Below are positions 1 to 4,735 of a stretch of 5,655 bases of DNA, piece by piece. Numbering within the stretch: position 1 is the first letter of the stretch; the number at the start of each line of letters is the position of its first letter. The stretch comes from Bryobacterales bacterium (GTDB taxonomy: Bacteria > Acidobacteriota > Terriglobia > Bryobacterales > Bryobacteraceae). Under the pieces are notes generated by a model. That model saw only the letters and a program-made list of their open reading frames with translations. It searched no databases and had not been told where the DNA came from. The stretch lies in assembly GCA_016789785.1 (NCBI GenBank), contig JAEUQE010000365.1, positions 1-5,655 of the forward strand, read 5' to 3'. Position numbers and translations under genes: made by a program.

Positions 1-989
1 ATGGGCGGCCATTCGTTATGGATTACTCCAAGCGCGGCGTAGGTGTTCTTCACCGAATCGGTGATGATGCGGATGGCCAGCAGATCGTACACCTGATCGA
101 TCGGGATCCGCTGCCGTTTCATCTTCTGGAAGATGGAGTAGGGCCGCTTGAGTCTGCCTTCCACCTTGGCGGGGACATTCTCGCGCGCGAGTTTGGTCTC
201 CACAGTGGACTTGATCAGATTTAGAATCTCGACGCTGTGGGTGCGGCGCTGCTCCAATTGTTCGATGATGCTGCGGAAGGCGTCCGGATCAAGGAACTTG
301 AACGCGAAGTCCTCCAACTTCACGCGAATCTTGCCCATGCCGAGGCGATGCGCGATGGGAACGTAAATCTCCAGCGTTTCCGAGGCGATGCGTTCCTGGC
401 GCTCGCGTGGCAGCGCGTCCAGCGTGTGGAGATTGTGCAACCGGTCGGCAAGCTTCACGATGATCACGCGCAGGTCGCTGGTCATGGCAAGCAGCATCTT
501 GCGCACACTCTCGGCCTGCCGCTCTTCCCGGTTGGCGAACTTCAGCTTGCCAAGCTTGGTGACGCCATCCACGCAGCGCGCCACTTCATCGCCGAACAGG
601 CGCCGGATTTCCTCCACCGGGACATTCTCATCTTCCACCACATCGTGCAGCAGCGCGGTCTCGAGGCAGACGATGTCGAGATTGTCTTCGGCCAGGATTT
701 CGGCGACCGCGAGGGGATGGAGAATGTAGGGTTCCCCCGACTGGCGCTTGCGATTGCGGTGCCAATAGGCGGCGTGCTCGAAGGTTTTGCGCAGACTCGG
801 GAGATCCTCGACGGGCCGTGTGGAACTTCGCACCTTCTGCTCCAGCCGCTGATACGCCGCGGCAACCTCGGGCACCATCCACGGTTCCGGCTGGCCCGGA
901 GGAGGAAGCGGAATCCCAAACGGGCGCGAGTAGGCCGCTGATGGCGGATCGGGTAATGGTGCTGCGTCGGTGGACATGGATTCCAACAT
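1..989 (-). CDS. rel: RelA/SpoT-family bifunctional (p)ppGpp synthetase/hydrolase, C-terminal part cut by window edge
   Basis: This enzyme makes and degrades (p)ppGpp, the stringent-response alarmone, in the cytoplasm. The reverse-strand frame is open from an ATG at 989 to base 1; 329 codons are visible. Residues 1-50 are a Pro-rich N-terminus. The HD hydrolase domain follows, with R82, H91, the H115-D116 pair, E119-D120 and D182 (in LADRLHN). Their spacing equals that of R44, H53, H77-D78, E81-D82 and D144 of the Streptococcus equisimilis Rel enzyme, so hydrolase activity is expected. The synthetase domain begins near GRLKRPYSIFQKM and YDLLAIRI, and the frame leaves the window at NEWPP, just before the family's RxKD/ExDD motif, so synthetase specificity cannot be read. 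The C-terminal TGS, helical and ACT regions lie outside. An in-frame ATG at 977 is an alternative start; neither has a strong Shine-Dalgarno. An in-frame stop at 1011-1013 rules out longer starts. It lies 21 bp behind the sigma-54 regulator. Confidence 0.93.
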   Translation of the reverse strand, partial: MLESMSTDAAPLPDPPSAAYSRPFGIPLPPPGQPEPWMVPEVAAAYQRLEQKVRSSTRPVEDLPSLRKTFEHAAYWHRNRKRQSGEPYILHPLAVAEILAEDNLDIVCLETALLHDVVEDENVPVEEIRRLFGDEVARCVDGVTKLGKLKFANREERQAESVRKMLLAMTSDLRVIIVKLADRLHNLHTLDALPRERQERIASETLEIYVPIAHRLGMGKIRVKLEDFAFKFLDPDAFRSIIEQLEQRRTHSVEILNLIKSTVETKLARENVPAKVEGRLKRPYSIFQKMKRQRIPIDQVYDLLAIRIITDSVKNTYAALGVIHNEWPP

Positions 990-1010
990 TTCAGTGTAGC
1001 GATGTTTTGA

Positions 1011-2417
1011 CTAGGATTCGCTCGCCTCGGCGGAATCGCGCCGGAATCCGAACTTCTCCATGCGATAAATGAGCTGTTTACGGCTGATGTCGAGGTACTG
1101 CGCCGCCTTGGTCTGATTCCACGCGCAGTGCTCCAGCGCGCGGAAGACGAGTTCGCGCTCCACACTTTCGAGGCTGATGCCCGCCGGTGGGAGATCCAAC
1201 TGAATCGCCTCCAGCGCGGGCCGCTCCCGTTTCAGCGCATCGGGCAGATCCTCCACCGTGATCTCATTGCCCCGCGCAAGCACGACCAGCCTCTCGATCA
1301 GGTTCTCCAGTTCGCGGACATTGCCGGGCCAGCGGTAGGACTGGAAGCGAGGCAACAGGCTGGCGGGGAGTGAGAGATCGGCCCGGTTCATGCGCTCCTT
1401 GTACTTGGCAAGAAAAAGTTCAGTCAGTTCCGCGACATCGTCGGCGCGCTCTCGCAATGGCGGCAGCTCCAGCGGGATCACCGCGAGCCGGTAGTACAGA
1501 TCCTCGCGAAAGGTCCCATCTTCCACCATTGCCTGGAGGTCGCGATGCGTGGCGGCAACGATGCGCACATTCACTTTCATGGGCGCCGTTGCGCCGATCT
1601 TTTCGATCTCCCGTTCCTGGATGAGGCGTAGAAGTTTTACTTGAAGTTCGAGCGGCATTTCGCCGATTTCATCAAGGAAAAGGGTGCCCTGATCCGCCAT
1701 CTCGATGCGGCCCTTCTTAGCGGTTACCGCGCCCGTAAAGGAGCCGCGGGTGTGGCCGAACAACTCGGATTCCAGTAATTCCTTTGGAATTGCTCCGCAA
1801 TTGATGACAAAAAATGGTTTATTGTGGCGTGGACTGTTGAAATGAATGGCCTTGGCCAGAAGTTCCTTGCCTGTGCCGGTCTCGCCCCGAATGAGCACGG
1901 TGGAGTCGCTCTGCGCGGCGCGGGCGGCGTTGTCGAGCGTCATGAGCAGGCTTTTGGAGCGGCCGATGATGTGTTCAAAACCGAACTTGCGATCGATCGC
2001 GCGGCGCAGAGATCGCACCTCTTCCTTGAGGCGGTGATGTTCGAGCGCGCGCGACACGACGAGTTGGAGGGCTTCGTTGTTGAGTGGCTTGATGATGTAG
2101 TCGTAGGCGCCGGAGCGCATGGCCTCGACCGCGGATTCGATGGTGCCGAAAGCGGTGACGACGATGACGATGATTTCGGGATAGTCGTCCTTGATGCGCC
2201 GGAGCAACTCCATGCCGGTGATCCCCGGCATTTTGAGATCAGTGATGACGAGGTCCTGCGGATGCCGGGAGAGGATTTCGAGGGCGGAGGCGGCGTCGGG
2301 CGCGGTGGTGGCTTCGTAGCCCGCTTGCTGGAGCTTCAGTTGGGTGACGCGGCGGAGCCCTTCTTCATCGTCGACGACGAGGATGCGGCGTCCAGCGATG
2401 GGATTGGCGGAACTCAT
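1011..2417 (-). CDS. Sigma-54-dependent NtrC-family response regulator
   Basis: A 468-residue activator of sigma-54 RNA polymerase, full length for the NtrC/AtoC/ZraR group. The receiver domain (about 11-125) has the acidic pair D16-D17, phosphoacceptor D60 (in TDLKMPG), T88 and K110. The AAA+ domain (about 148-385) has Walker A GETGTGKE (178-185), the sigma-54-contact loop as GSFTGA (225-230, consensus GAFTGA), Walker B TLFLDE (245-250), the VNVRIVAATHRDL strand (282-294) and the arginine-finger region FREDLYYRL. A Fis-type helix-turn-helix closes the protein (about 421-458, with NQTKAAQYLDISRKQLIYRM). All catalytic parts look intact. The ATG at 2417 is the only usable start before an in-frame stop at 2439-2441. 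No histidine kinase is adjacent, so it is an orphan here and its signal is unknown. The rel gene follows 21 bp downstream, suggesting co-transcription. Confidence 0.95.
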   Translation of the reverse strand: MSSANPIAGRRILVVDDEEGLRRVTQLKLQQAGYEATTAPDAASALEILSRHPQDLVITDLKMPGITGMELLRRIKDDYPEIIVIVVTAFGTIESAVEAMRSGAYDYIIKPLNNEALQLVVSRALEHHRLKEEVRSLRRAIDRKFGFEHIIGRSKSLLMTLDNAARAAQSDSTVLIRGETGTGKELLAKAIHFNSPRHNKPFFVINCGAIPKELLESELFGHTRGSFTGAVTAKKGRIEMADQGTLFLDEIGEMPLELQVKLLRLIQEREIEKIGATAPMKVNVRIVAATHRDLQAMVEDGTFREDLYYRLAVIPLELPPLRERADDVAELTELFLAKYKERMNRADLSLPASLLPRFQSYRWPGNVRELENLIERLVVLARGNEITVEDLPDALKRERPALEAIQLDLPPAGISLESVERELVFRALEHCAWNQTKAAQYLDISRKQLIYRMEKFGFRRDSAEASES

Positions 2418-2437
2418 CGGGAGCGGACCAGGTGACG

Positions 2438-2443
2438 ATTATC
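2438..2443 (-). promoter_or_regulatory. Possible -10 element upstream of the sigma-54 regulator
   Basis: On the reverse strand the hexamer GATAAT (5 of 6 to TATAAT) sits 20 bp before the regulator ATG. No convincing -35 hexamer is seen 16-18 bp further upstream, so this is only a weak promoter candidate. The start codon also lacks a clear Shine-Dalgarno. Confidence 0.25.
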
Positions 2444-2564
2444 CCATACGGGCATCGTTGAAGAGCTGACGAACGAGGATGCCCAACGCTGGAAGAGCCC
2501 GGCCTCGGGGCGCATTCCGCCCGGAGTGGTTCACGGTCCACGCAGCGTTCCTGGCTGCTTGGAT

Positions 2565-2811
2565 CCCGGACTGGCTTTCGGTGTCGTGCCCGGGGCGGGG
2601 TGCAGGGAAACCCCGACGACGTTTGCGCCGGAGGGAGGGGCTCTGGGGCCGTTCTCCGGCGGCGCCGTCGAGGCCGGGAATGCAACGCGGGGGATTTTGG
2701 GCTTCGACCGCACGCGGGATTCCTCGACCAAGCCGGCGCAGGAGATCGCGGAGGCGGCCAAGGCCTGGGGCCAGAGCGACGGCATCTCCGTGGTCACGGT
2801 ACGGAGGAAGC
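2565..2811 (+). pseudogene. Degraded C-terminal fragment of a SpoIIE/PP2C-type serine phosphatase
   Basis: One plus-strand frame reads PGLAFGVVPG, then APEGGALGPFSGGAVEAGN, ILGFDRTRDSSTKPAQE and IAEAAKAWGQSDGISVVTV. The order and spacing match the C-terminus of bacterial SpoIIE-type phosphatases: a GLPLGV strand, a (F/L)(S/T)DGVVEA metal-binding motif, a GFDR segment and a final WGQxDDITVV strand. The metal-ligand Asp of the SDG motif is Gly here (FSGGAVEA), and the second Asp of the last motif is also Gly. There is no room upstream for the rest of a phosphatase, because the sigma-54 regulator starts divergently at 2417. An NAG tripeptide in another frame near 2485 could be the ANAGH motif, which would imply a frameshift. 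I read it as a relic, recognised from family memory rather than a search. A repurposed short protein is possible but less likely. Confidence 0.6.
2761..2798 (+). repeat. 38-bp direct repeat, left copy
   Basis: This segment, starting aggcctggggccaga, matches 3417-3454 in the same orientation with 34 of 38 identical bases. Both encode the SpoIIE-tail peptide AWGQxDGIxVVT. The copies flank the toxin-antitoxin genes. Confidence 0.85.
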
Positions 2812-2820
2812 TTGAGAGCC

Positions 2821-3156
2821 CTAGCTGTTCGTTTCGATCAGTTCTTCCCAGCCCAGGGCATAGCCCACGGCCCGCTTCACTTCGCTGATTCGGCGGGCCG
2901 GAATTCGCGAGATCCGCTCCACCAGATGAACCTTCGAGATGGTGCGCAGGTTGTCGCAATTCACCACGCAGGGCTTGGGCATTCCCTCCGTCTTGCCCAA
3001 TGGAATCTCAATGGGAATGTGCCGGATGGTGGCCGTGATTTCGGCGGCCACGAACTTGTTCAGCACACCGTAGGCATCGTCGCGGCTCAGCAGCAGAACG
3101 GGCCGGCGGCCAGCGGGCTTGGGCAGGTCCGCCCACCAGATCTCGTACTGCTTCAC
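2821..3156 (-). CDS. mazF: MazF/PemK-family endoribonuclease toxin
   Basis: A predicted sequence-specific mRNA interferase, the toxin of a type II toxin-antitoxin pair, acting in the cytoplasm and neutralised by the upstream gene's product. The 111-residue protein starts MKQYEIWWADLPKP and has the family's GRRPVLLLSRDDAY block, with R18 as the likely catalytic Arg. T41 in VAAEITATI is the likely catalytic Thr. CVVNCDNLRTI and KVHLVERI follow, as in chromosomal MazF proteins of about 110-115 residues. I chose the GTG at 3156 because GAGGAG (3170-3165) lies 8 nt upstream and the start overlaps the antitoxin stop as GTGA. A GTG at 3165 would add three residues but leaves no room for a ribosome-binding site. 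The gene appears intact. Its start is translationally coupled to the antitoxin. Confidence 0.92.
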   Translation of the reverse strand: MKQYEIWWADLPKPAGRRPVLLLSRDDAYGVLNKFVAAEITATIRHIPIEIPLGKTEGMPKPCVVNCDNLRTISKVHLVERISRIPARRISEVKRAVGYALGWEELIETNS

Positions 3157-3371
3157 GCCTTCCACTCCTCGGCGTTGGCCCAGTCATCGGCATCGCCGGA
3201 TGAGTCCGGTTGGCGGAGATACGCTTCGCGGATCGCCTCGTATTCGCGCTTGCGGATCGCCTCCTTCACCGCCTGCCGGATGAACTCAGCCCGCTGCCGC
3301 TTGGCTGCGGGCGCGATCCTGTTCAAAGATTTCAAGAGCGGCTCATCGAGCTGGATCAATATGGACGGCAT
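3153..3371 (-). CDS. Ribbon-helix-helix (MazE-like, CopG type) antitoxin
   Basis: A 72-residue antitoxin, first gene of the pair. Residues 3-9 (SILIQLD) form the DNA-contacting beta strand, and two helices follow (about 11-23 and 27-44, including RAEFIRQAVKEAI). The acidic, Trp-containing C-terminal tail (about 53-72, DADDWANAEEW) is the part expected to bind and block the toxin. This resembles the EndoAI/NdoAI type of antitoxin rather than the AbrB-fold MazE of E. coli. It ends in TGA, overlapping the toxin GTG by 4 bp. RHH antitoxins usually repress their own operon, and palindromes sit directly at its 5' end. No Shine-Dalgarno precedes the ATG, and with the predicted -10 the mRNA would be nearly leaderless. 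Confidence 0.9.
   Translation of the reverse strand: MPSILIQLDEPLLKSLNRIAPAAKRQRAEFIRQAVKEAIRKREYEAIREAYLRQPDSSGDADDWANAEEWKA
3165..3170 (-). promoter_or_regulatory. Ribosome-binding site of the toxin gene
   Basis: GAGGAG on the reverse strand, 8 nt before the GTG at 3156 and inside the antitoxin 3' end. It decides between two nearby GTG codons, favouring the one that overlaps the antitoxin stop. Confidence 0.7.
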
Positions 3372-3385
3372 ATAGTATGACTATA
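3371..3385. promoter_or_regulatory. Probable antitoxin operator overlapping the -10 of the toxin-antitoxin promoter
   Basis: A perfect inverted repeat, TATAGT-ATG-ACTATA (6-3-6), begins at the first base of the antitoxin start codon. Read on the reverse strand, TATAGT at 3385-3380 is a good -10 hexamer, which would start transcription near 3373, about 2 nt before the ATG. Binding of an RHH antitoxin-toxin complex here would block the promoter. No good -35 is visible. Operator and promoter roles are inferred; the palindrome is directly seen. Confidence 0.55.
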
Positions 3386-3399
3386 TCATCAATTGATAT
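3383..3399. promoter_or_regulatory. Second palindrome upstream of the antitoxin gene
   Basis: ATATCA and TGATAT form a 6-5-6 inverted repeat here, and within it ATCAATTGAT (3388-3397) is a perfect 10-bp palindrome. It partly overlaps the first palindrome in an AT-rich island amid GC-rich DNA. Paired sites of this kind suit cooperative RHH binding. Confidence 0.45.
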
Positions 3400-3400
3400 T

Positions 3401-3457
3401 CGCAGCCCGGTTGCAGAGGCCTGGGGCCAGAATGACGGGATCACCGTGGTCACGTTG
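3401..3457 (+). pseudogene. Short relic of a SpoIIE-type phosphatase C-terminus
   Basis: The plus-strand frame reads RSPVAEAWGQNDGITVVTL, the last strand of SpoIIE/PP2C phosphatases, with the same DD-to-DG change as the fragment at 2565-2811. Nothing upstream in any frame supplies the rest of the domain, because the toxin-antitoxin operator begins at once. The frame stays open to 3598 with no recognisable continuation. Confidence 0.5.
3417..3454 (+). repeat. 38-bp direct repeat, right copy
   Basis: Partner of 2761-2798; the four differences fall at GC/AT (two adjacent bases), C/G and T/A. It begins 46 bp upstream of the antitoxin start codon. It is too long and too diverged for a fresh transposition target-site duplication, so an older duplication or two homologous gene relics are more likely. 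Confidence 0.85.
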
Positions 3458-3828
3458 GAGGAATTCGTGAGATTCGGCCCCATGATTGCAACGAACGCGA
3501 CGATTACCATGGCGCCTTTGCCTACGCTGCCCTACGCGGGGACCGGTGCAGTTTGCGCGGCACGCCGTGACGGGGGAGGTCCCGATTGGCGTCGTTGAAG
3601 AGGGTGCGGTAGGTTGAATGAGGGGAGGCAACATTTCGTCTTCCCAACGTTAGCCATCGTTTCAGTTGACGGCATCGCTGCTGGCGAAGCCTCGCATATC
3701 CCCAACATTCTTTAACTTCTATGGCTTCCGGGCCGTTCTCCGGTTCGATGCTGTTCGATTCGAAGTGTGCCCATAATATCGCCGGTTCGGCCTGTGACCC
3801 CGCGTTTCGCTTGCGAATTCTCTGCGTT

Positions 3829-3862
3829 CTCTTGTTGACGGGTCGCTCATGTTGACGGGTGT
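3829..3862 (+). repeat. Two-copy 17-bp tandem repeat
   Basis: Units at 3829-3845 and 3846-3862 agree at 14 of 17 bases and share gttgacgggt exactly. No gene covers them. Two copies are too few to call an iteron array. Confidence 0.6.
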
Positions 3863-3908
3863 CCAGGCCGGGGGCCGCCTTGAACAGGCTCCGTGGTTGA
3901 CTGTCCCA

Positions 3909-3922
3909 TTTCGAACTCGCGG
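3909..3922 (+). repeat. 14-bp direct repeat, first copy
   Basis: tttcgaactcgcgg occurs exactly here and at 3974-3987, 65 bp apart. TTGACT lies just upstream at 3897-3902, much as TAGACA lies upstream of the second copy. Confidence 0.7.
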
Positions 3923-3965
3923 TTCTCCGATTGACAGCCCGTCTGAAGAAAATCGCGATTCGGGG

Positions 3966-3995
3966 TAGACACTTTTCGAACTCGCGGCGTATATA
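3966..3995 (+). promoter_or_regulatory. Candidate promoter for the DUF2924-recombinase operon
   Basis: TAGACA (5 of 6 to TTGACA), an 18-bp spacer and TATATA (4 of 6 to TATAAT) would start transcription near 4002. It points toward the possible small ORF and the DUF2924 gene. It is a consensus match only, but it is the best one in the 830 bp upstream of the operon. Confidence 0.4.
3974..3987 (+). repeat. 14-bp direct repeat, second copy, inside the candidate promoter
   Basis: Exact copy of 3909-3922. It fills most of the spacer between the candidate -35 (3966-3971) and -10 (3990-3995), a natural place for a repressor or activator site. Confidence 0.7.
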
Positions 3996-4013
3996 TACAC
4001 AGGACACGATCAC

Positions 4014-4130
4014 ATGATCGTCTCCACGACACCAGACAGCCGGACGACCGTAAGGCGGACTCCGATGTGGGTGCGGATCGTCACTCGGGACGACCGGCCA
4101 CTTCGAGTCCGTGGTCGCCAGCCCGGCTGA
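4014..4130 (+). CDS. Possible small protein, 38 residues, unknown
   Basis: ATG to TGA encodes 38 residues, rich in Arg, Thr and Val, with the strand-like stretch PMWVRIVTRDDRPLRV near the end. AGGA at 4001-4004 lies 9 nt before the ATG, and a candidate promoter ends at 3995. About three quarters of its codons end in G or C, as expected for a gene here. I do not recognise the family. It would be the first gene of the recombinase operon, 83 bp before the DUF2924 start. It could equally be a chance ORF in a leader region. Confidence 0.3.
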   Translation: MIVSTTPDSRTTVRRTPMWVRIVTRDDRPLRVRGRQPG

Positions 4131-4213
4131 TTCAATCCCACCTGCATCGGTTCTCCCGCCTGCCTTGCTATCCGGCGTAAAGGAAGCGTTCATGGACAAC
4201 GAGGTTGACGCCC

Positions 4214-4735
4214 TTGGAGAAGACAGAGAAGAAGATCAGCATCGCCGCCGAGGTTGCGCGGCTGGCGAGGATGACGGTCCCGCAGCTGCGGGCGCGGCAC
4301 CAGGAACTGTTCGGCGAGCCAGCGCGGTCCCATCACAGGGAGCTCCTGGCGCGGCAGATCGCCTGGCGACTCCAGGTGGAATCGGAAGGCGGGCTGCCGG
4401 AGGAGACACGGCAGCTTGCGCTGGCCATTGCTCGGGAGGCTCCGCTGCGCGTGCGGATCGAGAGTGCCGCGGCGCGTGGTGCGGCAGCCGCGGATCGCAC
4501 TGCCACCACTCGACTCGCTTCGAACCAGGATGTCCGCCTGCCCATGCCGGGTAGCCTGCTCATGAAGGAGCACAAGGGCGAGACGCACGTGGTGAAGGTT
4601 CTCGACAACGGCTTCGATTACGACGGCCGGCTGTATCGGTCGCTGTCTGCGATTGCGCAGGAGATCACGGGCACGAAGTGGAATGGCTACGCCTTCTTTT
4701 CGTTGACCAAGGAGGCCGCGCATGGCCGTCGCTAA
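4214..4735 (+). CDS. DUF2924 domain protein, partner of the serine recombinase
   Basis: A 173-residue protein of the DUF2924 family. The N-terminal block (about 14-54) has VARLARMTVPQLRARHQELFGEP followed by HHRELLARQIAWRLQ. An Ala-rich linker (about 82-110) leads to the C-terminal block (about 111-164): PGSLLMKEHKGETHVVKVL, then GFDYDGRLYRSLSAIAQEITG and WNGYAFFSL. Family members are often encoded just upstream of large serine recombinases, but their role is unknown; DNA binding or control of recombination is a guess. I chose the TTG at 4214 because GAGG (4201-4204) lies 9 nt upstream. A TTG at 4205 is in frame but abuts that site and would add three residues; an in-frame stop at 4178-4180 limits the rest. 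It overlaps the recombinase start by 14 bp, pointing to translational coupling. Confidence 0.85.
   Translation: MEKTEKKISIAAEVARLARMTVPQLRARHQELFGEPARSHHRELLARQIAWRLQVESEGGLPEETRQLALAIAREAPLRVRIESAAARGAAAADRTATTRLASNQDVRLPMPGSLLMKEHKGETHVVKVLDNGFDYDGRLYRSLSAIAQEITGTKWNGYAFFSLTKEAAHGRR
4709..4715 (+). promoter_or_regulatory. Strong ribosome-binding site of the recombinase gene
   Basis: AAGGAGG, 6 nt before the ATG at 4722, inside the end of the DUF2924 gene. It fixes the recombinase start and suggests stronger translation of the recombinase than of its TTG-started partner. Confidence 0.85.

Larger units (their letters stand above)
2418..2820. other. Intergenic stretch between regulator and toxin genes, mostly phosphatase relic
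   Basis: This 403-bp stretch lies upstream of the minus-strand regulator gene and downstream of the minus-strand toxin gene. Apart from the SpoIIE-like relic and the weak -10 candidate, I see no gene. The plus frame is open from about 2436 to 2888 and runs into the toxin gene, which suggests that no functional gene ends here. No stem-loop followed by a T run marks the end of the toxin transcript. Confidence 0.6.
3458..3965. other. Stretch without a supported gene
   Basis: About 500 bp with no recognisable protein, tRNA or rRNA. A plus frame ending in GEVPIGVVEEGAVG (stop near 3616) has a protein-like look but no start or family I recognise. A minus-strand frame is open across 3522-4199 (225 codons) but its translation is low-complexity, rich in Arg, Ser and Pro, with no domain. 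The stretch holds a 17-bp tandem repeat and one copy of a 14-bp direct repeat. It reads as decayed or regulatory DNA between two accessory modules. Confidence 0.5.

Noticed and set aside
237..941. 234-codon plus-strand open frame at the left
   Set aside because: It is antisense to the RelA/SpoT gene, whose HD residues match the family at exact spacing.
1824..2435. 203-codon plus-strand frame with a run of Asp residues
   Set aside because: It is antisense to the sigma-54 regulator; the Asp run is the reverse reading of Val/Ile codons in the receiver domain.
2454..3600. tcgttgaagag shared near 2455-2465 and 3589-3599
   Set aside because: An exact 11-mer pair is expected by chance several times in a window this size, and the flanks agree only partly.
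3829..3862. CRISPR array or replication iterons
   Set aside because: Only two adjacent 17-bp units without spacers, and no cas or replication genes in the window.
3931..3959. Perfect TTGACA at 3931-3936 as a promoter
   Set aside because: The position 17 bp downstream is CGCGAT, with no -10-like hexamer at 16-18 bp.
4091..4120. tRNA-like TTCGAGT followed by CCA, possible attachment site
   Set aside because: The bases around TTCGAGT cannot form a T-arm stem, and no anticodon arm or acceptor partner is present upstream.
3522..4199. 225-codon open frame on the minus strand across the gene-poor region
   Set aside because: The translation has no recognisable domain, is rich in Arg, Ser and Pro, and would overlap possible promoter elements and the small ORF on the other strand. 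GC-rich DNA often gives such frames by chance.
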